DNA of 64,000 nt from Silurus meridionalis. Lineage: Eukaryota > Chordata > Actinopteri > Siluriformes > Siluridae. Numbering within the stretch: position 1 is the stretch's first letter; every line of letters begins with the position of its first letter. The translations under genes were made by a program, and so were the position numbers. The notes under the pieces were generated by a model. It worked only from the letters and a program-made list of their open reading frames with translations, had not been told where the DNA came from and did not search any database. The DNA lies in NCBI RefSeq assembly GCF_014805685.1, contig NC_060907.1, positions 3,876,197 to 3,940,196 of the forward strand, in the 5' to 3' direction. Below are positions 1 through 9,723 of this stretch, one piece after another.

Positions 1-44
1 AAGCATCCTCAAACTCAAACCACAGATTTAGAGGAACACGATTG

Positions 45-425
45 GACGTCTTTCGGATAAAATTCTAAACGAGGAGACCAAAACTGTGCACACATCCAGC
101 TCCATGAAAATATGCTTTCCATGGTTTGAAAGATGTAGAAGATCTAGAGCTCCAAACATATTGGGATTAGGTTCTCACGCTCACATCACCATATCTGACG
201 GAATCTTCACGGAATTTAGAACATCTTCTCAAAAGAGTGGAGGTTGCAGTAAGATCATACGGGGACTACAGGTGGAATGGGTTGCTCAAAAAGAAGTCAA
301 GCTTATGCTCAGCCGTCCTCCACTCTGAGCTCCAACCCTCTTGAACACCTTTGGGATGAATGTTTCACGTTCAGGGACACGTTCCAGAAGTGACGGGAAC
401 GCTGTGAGCGCTGTATTGCTGTACA
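45..425 (+). repeat. Decayed Tc1-related element fragment
   Basis: Short stretches match the 3' coding part of fish Tc1-like transposons as I know them: an 'agctccatgaa' block near 100 and a 'gaacacctttgggatgaa' block near 340, which encodes the region around the third catalytic acidic residue. The intervening sequence is rearranged and carries no open frame. It lies head to head with a second copy of the same family at about 495-995. Family assignment is from remembered consensus, not alignment. Confidence 0.35.
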
Positions 426-494
426 AGAGGAATATTTTTAAGGTGCTGGTGTGGATGTTCACCTGCATGTTCTAGACTACTCAGACTGGAAGAC

Positions 495-995
495 ACCTGA
501 GCATAAGATTGGCTTCTTTCTGAACATCCCTTTCCACCTTTAGTCTCTTTTGCTCTTATAAGAAGCTCCACTCTTCTGAGAAGATGTTCCAGCAGATTTT
601 TGTGGAGATTTCATTCAGCCACAAGGGTGTTTGTAAAGTCAGGCATTGATGTAGGTGAGGTGAGATGAGGTGAGATGCAGTCTGGTGAGGAGAGAAGCCC
701 TGGGGTGCAGCCAGGATGGAGTGAAAAATTCATCCTAAAGAGGTTTGGAGCTCTATAGCCGGAGGTCTTCAACAAACAATGGAAAGCATATCCTCATGAA
801 GCTGGATTTGTGCACTTTGTGTCATGCTGGAGCTGGATTGGGTCTTCTAGTTCAAGTGAAGGGGAAATTTTATGCTACAACATCCAGACATTCTACACAA
901 TCATGTGCTTCTGACTTTGTGGAAACAGTTTGGAGAAGAACCACATCTGGGTGGAAAAAAATGGGTGTCTGACAACTTTTGGACAAACCATCGAA
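495..995 (-). repeat. Non-autonomous Tc1-related element copy
   Basis: This block shares an ordered series of phrases with copies at 12950-13305, 34540-34975 and 57585-57985: 'aagctccactcttctg', 'agatgttcca', 'catcctaaag.ggt', 'ggagctctatagc', 'agtgaaggggaaattt' and a terminal 'aacttttggaca' piece. The common fish family has an end of the type TGGCCAAAAGT. The copy is divergent and its outer ends are damaged, so no target duplication can be read. Confidence 0.5.
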
Positions 996-1138
996 TAGTA
1001 TTTAAAGTTGATTATTTTTATTCTAATAAAAACTTTCAAGGTTTTTAACCTTTTTATAAATTCGAGATGTTGAAAGAATGAAAAAAATGGGTGAGAAGAA
1101 ACATCTAAGTGATTTCTTCAGTCCAAGTTATCTAAAAG

Positions 1139-1850
1139 ATGTCTAGACGAATGGGTCAGAATGTGTCCAAAACAGCAGGTCTTTTGGGGTATGCAGTGGT
1201 ACCCAAAGTCCTCCAAGGAAGAACATATGATGAAGATCATAGTTGCTTGAGACTCATTGATGAAAAAAGGATGATAGTTTATCTGGTCCAGTTCAAAAGA
1301 TCTCCTGTAGCACAAAAAGCTAAAAAAAATTAAAAAAAAAAAAAAGATCTGAGCATGATGCATATGGGGCTGTGTATCTGCAGTGCGGTCAGAAATCCAG
1401 TGCAGACCCCTGAACACCACCCAAAGCTTCTACAGAGGACATGTGGGCACCAGAGTTGAAACATTGAGCAATGAAAGAAGGTGGCCTGGTCTGATTAATC
1501 ACAGAGATGGCCACAGGATGCACTGTAGGAAAAAGGTGAGACGATGGAAGCTGTATAATGCTCTGGGTGATGTTCTGCTTGAAAACCTTTGTGGATGTTG
1601 ATTTGATGTTGCACCAACTTGTCCATTGATGCACACTTCCTCAATGAAGACTGTGTCCCCTAACAGCAGTGTCCTCATTCTTTAGTATAACTAACTCTCC
1701 CTGCACATCCACACTGCAACACACGGCCGAGGAACAGTCCAAGGAACATGACTTCAAGGTGTTCCTTGAAGTTCCACAGAAGTTCCACAGATCTCAAAAG
1801 ATCCACCTCCGCACACCTTCACAGATCCTTTGCAGGCACATGAATGTAAT
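1139..1850 (+). pseudogene. Tc1/mariner-like transposase remnant
   Basis: Conceptual translation in shifting frames follows a fish Tc1-like transposase from the N-terminal helix-turn-helix part (about 1139-1330, ending in a VAQ-like piece) through a 'WSD'-region equivalent near 1485-1500 (WPGLINH, catalytic Asp replaced), a 'GHRMHCRKK' piece near 1510 and a 'KEHDFKVFLE' piece near 1740-1770. Several frameshifts, stops and an A-rich insertion near 1325-1345 mean no protein can be made. It sits directly upstream of the tekt4 promoter. The identification rests on remembered family consensus and order of motifs; exact ends are not resolved. Confidence 0.6.
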
Positions 1851-1914
1851 GAATGAAATATGAGCCACAACACACAAGCAGCAGGTCAACTTCAGTGTGG
1901 AGTTGAATGACCTT

Positions 1915-1943
1915 GTAACCATGGTAACCGGTTTCTAGGCAAC
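1915..1943 (+). promoter_or_regulatory. Tandem RFX X-box-like sites upstream of tekt4
   Basis: Two X-box-like motifs are adjacent: GTAACCATGGTAAC at 1915-1928 and GTTTCTAGGCAAC at 1931-1943. Both fit the imperfect inverted-repeat consensus GTNNCC-(0-3)-RGNAAC bound by RFX factors, which control ciliary genes. They lie 124-152 bp before the tekt4 start codon. A forkhead-like GCAAACA follows at 1947-1953. Function is inferred from motif, position and the nature of the gene. Confidence 0.65.
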
Positions 1944-1946
1944 CGA

Positions 1947-1953
1947 GCAAACA
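1947..1953 (+). promoter_or_regulatory. Forkhead-like site (FOXJ1 candidate)
   Basis: GCAAACA fits the RYAAACA forkhead core and is followed by a second near-match (CACAAAC). It lies four bases after the second X-box-like site. FOXJ1 and RFX factors act together on motile-cilium genes, so this site is plausible, but a seven-base motif alone is weak evidence. Confidence 0.4.
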
Positions 1954-2066
1954 CAAACTTGGTGAACACCTTCGCAGTTGGTAGCGGATGAAACCTCAGT
2001 ATCTCGTAACATCGTATTTACTCAGGAGTTTGATATTTAAAAAAAAATATCTCTCCTGTGACTAAA

Positions 2067-5000
2067 ATGTCTTCTCAGCTTCTGCCGGCGCACGAGGAGG
2101 AGGATGAAATCCTGGAGCGGACGCGCTACTCTGGCACTTCCGGCGGCCTCGCGACAGCCGGCTACCGTTCGGCCAAGTACACGCCGCACGAGTGGCTCGA
2201 GAACACGCGCGCCGCGCTGCACCGCGCCGCCGCAGAGACCGCGGGTGCCGAGCGCGTACGGGAAGAGGGCCGGGCGGCGCGCACGGAGACCGAGGCCGCG
2301 GCCGCGCAGCGGCAGTACGACGCCACCAGGCACCTGGGCGCGCGCCTGCAGGACGTCCACGCGCGGAGGTCGGAGCTCGAGCGGCACGTCGGGCGCCTGC
2401 TGAGCGACACCGAGCGGCTCGCGACGCTCAAGCGGAGGCTGGAGAGGGCGCTGCACGCGACCGAGATCCCGTTTGCCATCGCCGCGGATAACCTCACGTG
2501 CAGAGAGAGACGCTCTGGTCCCGAGCTCGTGCAGGACCGCGTGGAGGAGGAACTTCTCAAAGTAGCTTCTTTACTGCTTATTATCCTTAATAACTGCTTA
2601 TTAACCTTTATAACGGGCTGTTAACCGCAATAATGAGTTATTTGTCTCTCAGTGACTCGTCATTAATGACTAGTTATTTATCTATCAATGACCAACTATT
2701 ACCCTCACTGACGAGCTATTAACTAATTATTAACCTTAATAATGGATCAATTAACAGCATTAATGGTTTATTAACCCTAATGATTATTTATTATTATTAA
2801 CCTCACTGACCAATTACAGATCTCACTGACTAGTTATTAACCTCACTGACTAGTTATTTATCCTACTAGTTAATTATCCTACTGACTAGTTATTAACCTC
2901 ACTGACTAGTTATTTATCCTACTGACTAGTTATTAACCGCATTGACTAGTTATTTATCCTACTGACTAGTTATTAACCTCACTGACTAGTTATTTATCCT
3001 ACTGACTAGTTATTACCCTCACTGACTAGTTATTAATCCTACTGACTAGTTATTAACCTCACTGACTAGTTATTAATCCTACTGACTAGTTATTAACCTC
3101 ACTGACTAGTTATTTATCCTACTGACTAGTTATTAACCTCACTGACTAGTTATTAATCCTACTGACTAGTTATTAACCGCACTGACTAGTTATTAATCCT
3201 ACTGACTAGTTATTAACCTCACTGACTAGTTATTTATCCTACTGACTAGTTATTAACCTCACTGACTAGTTATTAATCCTACTGACTAGTTATTAACCGC
3301 ACTGACTAGTTATTAATCCTACTGACTAGTTATTAACCGCACTGACTAGTTATTAATCCTACTGACTAGTTATTAACCGCACTGACTAGTTATTAATCCT
3401 ACTGACTAGTTATTAACCTCACTGACTAGTTATTTATCCTACTGACCAGTTATTAACCTCACTGACTAGTTATTTATCCTACTGACTAGTTATTAACCCC
3501 ACTGACTAGTTATTAATCCTACTGACTAGTTATTAACCGCACTGACTAGTTATTAATCCTACTGACTAGTTATTAACCTCACTGACTAGTTATTTATCCT
3601 ACTGACCAGTTATTAACCTCACTGACTAGTTATTTATCCTACTGACTAGTTATTAACCTCACTGACTAGTTATTAATCCTACTGACTAGTTATTAACCGC
3701 ACTGACTAGTTATTAATCCTACTGACTAGTTATTAACCTCACTGACTAGTTATTTATCCTACTGACTAGTTATTAACCTCACTGACTAGTTATTTATCCT
3801 AATGACTAGTTATTAATCTTTACTGACTGGTTATGTATCTTACTGACTAGTTATGTATCTTACTGACTAGTTATTAACTTTAATATTGGGGTATTAACCT
3901 CACTGACTAGTTATAAACCTCATTGACTAGTTATTACCCTCAATAAGAAGTTATTGACATTAATACATAGTTATTTATTTTCTACTAATTAAATATTTAA
4001 CTCACTAGATATTAACCTCACTAATAATTCAATACTTTTACTAACTAGTTATTAACCTGGCTAGTTATTAGACTTAATTAGGTGAGGTGAGGTTAATAAC
4101 TATTAACATGTTGAATTATTCATAACAGGAAGTGGAGCTGATTAAGAGCATCCAGGCTCTGCTGAAGAAAACTTTGGATCAAACTGTCAGTCAGATCAGG
4201 TAATTATTAACATGAACCTAACCAGAGCCTAACTAGAGCCTACCTGAGCCTAACCTGAACCTAACCTGAGCCTAACCTGAACCTAACCTGAGCCTAACCT
4301 GAACCTAACCTGAGCCTAACCTGAACCTAACCTGAATCTTACCTGAGCCTAACCTGAACCTAACCTGAGCCTAACCTGAACCTAACCTGAGCCTAACCTG
4401 AACCTAACCTGAGCCTAACCTGAACCTAACCTGAGCCTAACCTGAACCTAACCTGAGCCTAACCTTATGCTAACCCAACCTAAACCTAACCTCATCCTAA
4501 CCCAACCTGAACCTAACCTTATCCTAACCCAACCTGAACCTAACCTTATCCTAACCCAACCTGAACCTAACCTGAACCTTACCTGATCCTAACCCAACCT
4601 GAACCTAACCTTACCTAACCCAACCTGAGCCCAACCTGAACCTAACCTTATCCTAAACCAACCTGAACCTTACCTGATCCTAACCCAACCTGAGCCTAAC
4701 CTGAGCCTAACCTAAACCTAACCCACCCTGAACCTAACCCAACCTGAACCTAACACAACCTGAACCTAACCCAACCTGAACCTAAATCAACCTGAGCCTA
4801 ACCTGAACCTAACCCAACCTGAACCTAAATCAACCTGAGCCTAACCTGAACCTAACCCAACCTGAACCTAAATCAACCTGAGCCTAACCTGAACCTAACC
4901 CAACCTGAACCTAAATCAACCTGAGCCTAACCTGAACCTAACCCAACCTGAACCCAACCTGAACCTAAATCCACCTGAACCTAACCCAACCTGTACCTAA

Positions 5001-5241
5001 CCTGAACCTAACCCGAACCTGAGCCTAACCTGAACCCAGCCCAACCTGAACCTAACCTGAACATAACCCAACTTGAGCCTAACCTGAACCTAACCCGAAC
5101 CTGAGCCTAACCTGAACCTAACCCAACCGGAACCTAACCTGAACCTAACTCAACCTGTCCTTAACCTGAACCCAACCTGAGCCTTACATGGATCTGCTTA
5201 ATCTAGTTATAACTAGTTATAAGCCTGATTAAAGCTTCATT

Positions 5242-5317
<76 letters not shown>

Positions 5318-5528
5318 TGTGCAGCCAAAACAGGAGTGTTCAGCAGGTCCTGGAGCTCGACTGGTCTGATAAACATGAGGCCTACATTCTGGATGATGAG
5401 TGTGGACGCTATCGCAGCACAAGTACAAACACACAACATCACGCTAACTCGGCTACAGCACAACACCAGTGAGACACACACACACACACACACACACTTG
5501 TAGATAATCAAATTATAACGCTAAGTGT

Positions 5529-5574
<46 letters not shown>

Positions 5575-6544
5575 TGTGTGTGATGTAGATGGCTGGATGA
5601 GCTTCACTCAGAGGAACGTGGCTCAGGCTGAGCAGGAGGAGGAGGCGAGTGCGGCGATGTGTGTGTTGTGTGAGCGTGTGCTGCAGGAGACCGCTGAGGA
5701 TCTTCAGGCACAGTGCAACGCTGTAAACGAAGCCTTCACACAGCACTGCCACGAGCTCACACACGCCAAGAGCCTGCTGGAGCTTCAGCTTACACAGGTA
5801 TCACACTCACACACGCAATCCAGCAATGTTCAGCAATATGTAGAACACAAAGCACATGGAGATCTTGGATGACATAAAAAGAAGGAAGAACACTGAGAAT
5901 ACAAATATCATGGAAAACGCAGAGAACATGGAGAAGACAGAGAGCACCAAAAACAAGTAGAACACAGAGAACATGCAAAGCACGTATATCATGAAGAACC
6001 TGAAATAAAGAAAGTAGGTAGAATGTGACGCATACAGAGAGCCTGAAGATTTGGAAGAACATGAAGCAGATTGAGAACATAAGAGTATGAAGAACTCAAA
6101 TATCAAAGAGAGCATGAAGAACCTGGAGAATAAATTCTAAAGAAGAGTGGAAACATGAAGATCATGGAGCTCATAAAAAAATAGAACATAAAGAGTATGA
6201 AGAACAACGGAGACATGAAGATCACAAAGAGCATGAAGAACCTGGAGAACATGAAGACTACAGAAAACATAAAGAACGTGGAGCTGATGCTAAATGAATG
6301 ATTACAGCAGATTCACAGAAGTCTAGAATTGGCTAAACTTGGCTTTTGTTTATGTAACTCTATATGTGTGTGTGTGTGTGTGAGAGCAGGTCCTGGAGCA
6401 GATCGGTTCTCAGGAGAGAAACATCAGCTCTCTGCAGCAGGCCGTGTTTGATAAAGAGGCTCCTCTGCGTGTGGCTCAGTCACGACTGCACTCCAGAGCA
6501 CAGAGACCCAACATGGAGCTGTGCAGAGACCTGCCTCAGATCAG

Positions 6545-6578
<34 letters not shown>

Positions 6579-6624
6579 CACCACTGGTAGTTATTTTAGC
6601 ATTTCTTCAGTTTACAATGTTAAA

Positions 6625-6666
<42 letters not shown>

Positions 6667-6880
6667 TCTCCTCAGCGAGGTGGACCAGATCTCGGCAGGT
6701 GTATGTGCTCTGCAGCAGCAGTTGCGTGAGGCACTCGGTTCTCTCACTCGGCTGGAGGAAACCAGGATGCTGCTGGAGAAGGACATCGGCTGCAAAACTC
6801 ACTCGCTGCTCATCGACCGTGAGAAGTGTTTAAAACACCGCACACTGTATCCCACCGTGCTCATACTGTCCGGATACTGA
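2067..6880 (+). CDS. tekt4: Tektin-4, six exons
   Basis: Exons: 2067-2561, 4129-4199, 5325-5468, 5575-5797, 6390-6544, 6667-6880. All introns are GT-AG and the joined frame is 1302 nt (433 residues plus TGA), close to the 435 of human TEKT4. Tektins are coiled-coil filament proteins bound inside doublet microtubules of motile cilia and sperm flagella. The tektin signature is present as RPNMELCRD at residues 350-358 (exon 5). Other family landmarks are YRSAKYTPHEW near residue 31, AADNLTCRERR near the end of exon 1, ELDWSDKHEAY in exon 3 and LLEKDIGCKTHSLLIDREKC near the C-terminus. The ATG at 2067 is chosen over an upstream in-frame GTG at 2058 that cannot be a eukaryotic start. Tektin-4 rather than tektin-1/2/3/5 is chosen from overall resemblance of these blocks. 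Exon 1 is much more GC-rich than the others. Introns 2-5 lack ordinary pyrimidine tracts; GT repeats stand before their acceptors. Confidence 0.93.
2080..2530. other. GC/CpG-rich island over tekt4 exon 1
   Basis: The coding part of exon 1 is packed with CpG dinucleotides and G/C third positions, while flanks and later exons are AT-balanced. It starts about 130 bp after the X-box-like sites, so it may be a promoter CpG island. The composition also opens long spurious frames on both strands, which are not genes. Confidence 0.7.
2620..4090. repeat. Intron 1 minisatellite, 20-bp unit
   Basis: The core from about 2820 to 3820 is made of 20-bp units ACTGACTAGTTATTAACCTC and variants ending AATCCT, TTATCCT or AACCGC. 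Units alternate as 40-bp dimers, and a 120-bp six-unit order recurs (for example 3121-3240). A rare GACCAG variant recurs 160 bp apart (about 3441 and 3601), showing a recent block duplication. Flanks at 2620-2820 and 3820-4090 are degenerate forms of the same unit. The array fills nearly the whole 1567-bp intron. Confidence 0.95.
4204..5190. repeat. Intron 2 CCTAAC/CCTGAAC minisatellite
   Basis: Runs of CCTAACCTGAACCTAACCTGAG (about 22 bp) fill 4204-4460, followed by variants with AACCCAACCTGAACC. A 43-bp higher-order unit containing AAATCAACC recurs about four times between 4780 and 4950. The strand is strongly C/A-rich with almost no G except in GAG/GAA. It resembles a scrambled telomere hexamer but is not (CCCTAA)n. 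Confidence 0.93.
5244..5316. repeat. (TG)n at the end of intron 2
   Basis: An uninterrupted TG dinucleotide tract of about 73 bp ends eight bases before the exon 3 boundary (CTGTGCAG). It takes the place of the pyrimidine tract of this acceptor. Confidence 0.97.
5469..5574 (+). other. tekt4 intron 3 with paired AC/GT ends
   Basis: This 106-bp intron begins GTGAG followed by (AC)12 at 5474-5497 and ends with (GT)20 at 5533-5572 directly before AG. The two tracts are complementary in the transcript and are separated by only 35 bases, so a long stem could hold donor and acceptor close together. There is no pyrimidine tract. Confidence 0.85.
5798..6389 (+). repeat. tekt4 intron 4 with purine-rich degenerate array
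   Basis: Most of the intron (about 5860-6290) repeats variants of GAACATGAAGAACNTGGAGAA with a period near 9-12 bp on a purine-rich strand. The donor side carries ACACTCACACACG within 20 bases of the splice site and the acceptor side a (TG)9 tract before GAGAGCAG, so the ends are again AC and GT repeats, though shorter and further apart than in introns 3 and 5. Confidence 0.8.
6545..6666 (+). other. tekt4 intron 5 with paired AC/GT ends
   Basis: This 122-bp intron starts GT and runs straight into (AC)15 at 6547-6577, and ends with (TG)19 at 6626-6664 directly followed by AG. Only about 48 unique bases lie between. As in intron 3, the two arms can pair in the RNA. Confidence 0.87.
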
Positions 6881-6903
6881 CACACACACACACACACACA
6901 CAC
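6881..6903. repeat. (CA)n directly after the tekt4 stop
   Basis: A 23-base CA tract begins on the base after the TGA and forms the start of the 3' UTR. Confidence 0.95.
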
Positions 6904-6974
6904 GTCAGGGAAGTCGTCAAGGTTCTGCTGTGTTACCTTCTAGTTTGTCCTAAGTTTTGTCTTACAGGGTGATT

Positions 6975-6980
6975 AATAAA
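6975..6980 (+). terminator. tekt4 polyadenylation signal
   Basis: A canonical AATAAA lies 95 bp after the stop codon, and a long TG-rich tract begins about 40 bp further on (7019), which fits the GU-rich element expected downstream of a cleavage site. Confidence 0.7.
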
Positions 6981-7017
6981 CCTGATAATTACTTTGAGAA
7001 TGAGACGGAGGTGTGGT

Positions 7018-7018
<1 letters not shown>

Positions 7019-7062
<44 letters not shown>

Positions 7063-7090
7063 TGTGTGTGTGCGTTTGTGTGTGTGTGTG
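7019..7090. repeat. (TG)n microsatellite
   Basis: TG tract with two TTTG and one GCG interruptions, just beyond the likely end of the tekt4 transcript. Confidence 0.95.
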
Positions 7091-7194
7091 AAGTTCAGTA
7101 AAGGCCAAATTACTTTTTTGTTAGTCTTAAAAGAAGAGGTGTGACTTTCTGTGACAGTGTAATAAACCAAGACATGGCAACCCTGCATCAGTTT

Positions 7195-7350
7195 ATAGAT
7201 GAAGGTGTGGTCTGGCCTCTGTGTGGGTATGTGTGTATCAGTTTTATAGAAGGAGGTGTGGCCTATGTGTGTCAGCTTTATGAAAGGAGGTGTGGCCTGA
7301 CCTCTATGTGTATCAGTTTTGTAGAAGGAGGCGTGGCCTGGCCTCTGTGT
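7195..7350. repeat. GGAGGTGTGGCC minisatellite, locus 1
   Basis: About four copies of a motif AAGGAGG(T/C)GTGGCCT spaced 30-50 bp with TTTTATAGA/ATCAGTTT linkers. It belongs to the family seen again at 8050, 21050, 22795, 23130 and 52505. Confidence 0.8.
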
Positions 7351-7515
7351 ATAAAACAACATAAACAACACAAAGCTATACAACAGAAAAACCCAGAGTT
7401 AAGGACTAGTAAGTGTCCTCGCCACATAAAGTGCATCGTGTGCAACCTGGTACAAACAGTGCAAGACAACAAGAGACATTTTAGGACAAATACACAAAAC
7501 ACAAAGTAGGGGGGG

Positions 7516-7774
7516 GTAGAGGCGGGGGTAGAGGCGATAAGCGGAGACAGAGGGAAAACTCGTTTTTTACTATCACTCCTGCACACTACGTATCCCTAAA
7601 CTTAAAATTTTTTACTTTTTCTTCTTTGCTTATCTTAATTCTTTCTGGCTTCGTTTCGCCATGCAGCAGCGGCGTCTCGAGCTCGTACCTTAATTCTTTG
7701 CTTGCGTAACAAAGCAAAAAATCGACCGAGTGACGACTCGTACATGAATTCACTCGTAGGTCAGGGTACCACAG
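7516..7774 (-). mobile_element. Right half of a Tigger-like non-autonomous element
   Basis: The segment ends in an inverted-repeat end that reads CTGTGGTACCCTGACCTAC from 7774 inward, with TA at 7775-7776 as a possible target duplication. Its inner part (GTAGAGGCGATAAGCGG at 7528-7544 and the next 100 bp) also occurs at 30774-30893, inside a copy that has kept the opposite end. The left end is missing here. Tigger/pogo affiliation is inferred from the end sequence and the TA target. Confidence 0.6.
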
Positions 7775-8049
7775 TACCGTGCAGATACAGAAGTTTAAAT
7801 AAACACACAATGTAACATAAAAGGTTGTGCATAACAGCAATAGCAGCAGTCAAATAGATGTGCAAAAATAAATAAATGTGTGTAAACAGTGGTGTAATAA
7901 TAAAATGATATAATATGAGTGGTACTGAAGACATGAGGTGTGAAATAAGTGTGAGTGTGGGTTTGAGTTCAGATTTGTAGCAGCTCAGTAACACACAGTT
8001 GAGTGTGGGCGAGTTTCAGTTTCAGTTCTGTTCTGTTAAATAATATAAT

Positions 8050-8480
8050 ACATTTTTATAAAAGGAGGCGTAGCCTCTGTGGATCAGTTTTATGAAAGCA
8101 GGCGTGGCCTCTCTGGGTCAGTTCTTTGGAAGGAGGTGTGGCCTCTCTGGGTCAGTTCTATGAAAAGAGGCGTGGCCTCTGTGTCTCTGATTTATTGTGA
8201 ACTAACTGAATTTTTGGTCTGTAAATGGCTTGTGAGTCATTCCTAGATTAGGAGGCGTGGCCTCTGCTCACCAGTCTTCGAAAAAGGAGCCATGGACTCT
8301 GTGTTGAAAAGGGGACATGGCCTCTCTCAGGCTTCAAAAAGGAGGCGTGGCCTCTGTGTATTAGTCTTAGAAAAAGGAGGCGTGGCCTCTGTGTATTAGT
8401 TTTAGAAAAAGGAGGCGTGTCTTCTGTGTATCAGTTCTCAAAAAGGATTTCTGGCCTCTGTGTCTTTTGAAATGGGGGCT
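8050..8480. repeat. GGAGGCGTGGCC minisatellite, locus 2
   Basis: Roughly ten copies of AAAAGGAGGCGTGGCCTCTGTGT separated by short linkers of the type ATTAGTTTTAGAA. Copies vary by single changes such as CATGG for CGTGG. Confidence 0.85.
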
Positions 8481-8654
8481 TGGCCTCTATGTGTGTAAGT
8501 TTTAGTTTATGAATATTAAATCTTGATTACTATTGAAGTGTTTCTTGTAATAATTAAAATATAAAACTACCCTCTGTGTAATTTAGTTCCTGATGAAGAC
8601 CTCTGTATTTTTTAATTGTTATTCTCTACTGTGGCCTGAAGGAGGCAGTAGAGG

Positions 8655-8657
<3 letters not shown>

Positions 8658-8749
<92 letters not shown>
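8658..8749. repeat. (TG)n microsatellite
   Basis: A pure GT tract of about 92 bp. Confidence 0.98.
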
Positions 8750-8752
<3 letters not shown>

Positions 8753-8859
8753 CTTACAGGAATAAAACTGTCCTGAACATCGTGAGGTGTTTTATTCCGC
8801 CCGCAGCCCAACACCTTTGCCCAACAATCCCATTTAATATTTATTGAAGAAAGGCCTTG

Positions 8860-9350
8860 TACAATTTTTGTGTTTATCGTTGTGGAACATCTATTAAACC
8901 TTTTAGTTCCTGTTCTCGTCTACGTTACAGCAGCTATAAACAGCAGTTCCCTCACCTCTCTCGCTGGTTTCTCTTCTCTCTTTAAATTATTACGAGGAAA
9001 CAAACCACGCTGATCGTGTTAGTGAGAAACACCTCAGCGTGAGCTCTCAGAAATTCACCTGACACTGGAGACTCCTGTCATACAGAGCATTTCATTGATG
9101 AGAGCAGACTGAGCATGTTTAAGATGGCAAAAATACACACATCCTTCACTCAGTAAAAGTGCAGATACTGGTGTTTTAAAAGAATCTGGTAAAAGTTAAA
9201 GTTCTGACTGCACTTTTTTTACTCAAGTTGAAGTACAGAAGTTTGGGCTCCGACATGTTCTTCAGTAAAAAGAAGTGATTATTACTTCCTGTTTTAGTGT
9301 CACGCTGGAAACTGAACCTCACGTTATATTAATATAAAAGAATTTAAAAT
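8860..9350. repeat. Likely non-autonomous DNA element fragments
   Basis: A block near 8880-8960 (ending TACGTTACAGCAGCTATAAACAG) resembles 51625-51710, which has TGTAGCTGCTATAACGTAAGTG and ACTATAAACAG. The following 9140-9330 shows the ACTC.AGTAAAAGTGCAGATACTG style of sequence typical of fish hAT MITEs. No ends or target duplications could be fixed. No gene is visible in 7775-9660. Confidence 0.3.
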
Positions 9351-9664
9351 GTTTTTCACTAATGAATGTATCCAGTCTGAAGATCCACTATGTAGAACAC
9401 CAGCAGAGAAAAGATGATGATGATCAGGTGATCAGGAATGTGTCTGTTCTCAGTCATGTTTACATCACTGACGCCCTCTGTCTCATCCACGTTAATTCTT
9501 CTTGTCTTCTGCCTGCTCATTGTGAGCTTCAGAAACTAGTCTACGTCTGTGCTGAATGAGAGACAGGAAATGAACCACCAGTGGGAGATTGAAAAAGCAG
9601 CGCAATGACAAGTAACAGGTTGATGGACTGGAAAAAGAGCACAATGAGAAGATCAAATATTGAT

Positions 9665-9685
9665 CTAGGGTTAGACAGACATTAA

Positions 9686-9723
<38 letters not shown>

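Noticed and set aside
2037..2624. Long open frames on both strands over tekt4 exon 1
   Set aside because: They are shadows caused by the GC-rich composition of the exon; only the + strand frame from 2067 matches a known family and joins to spliced exons.
2820..3820. CRISPR array
   Set aside because: Repeat units are directly adjacent without unique spacers, and the genome is eukaryotic.
5203..5511. Cys-Val and His-Thr open frames across TG/CA tracts, here and at many other places
   Set aside because: They are direct translations of dinucleotide repeats without any start, splice or family support.
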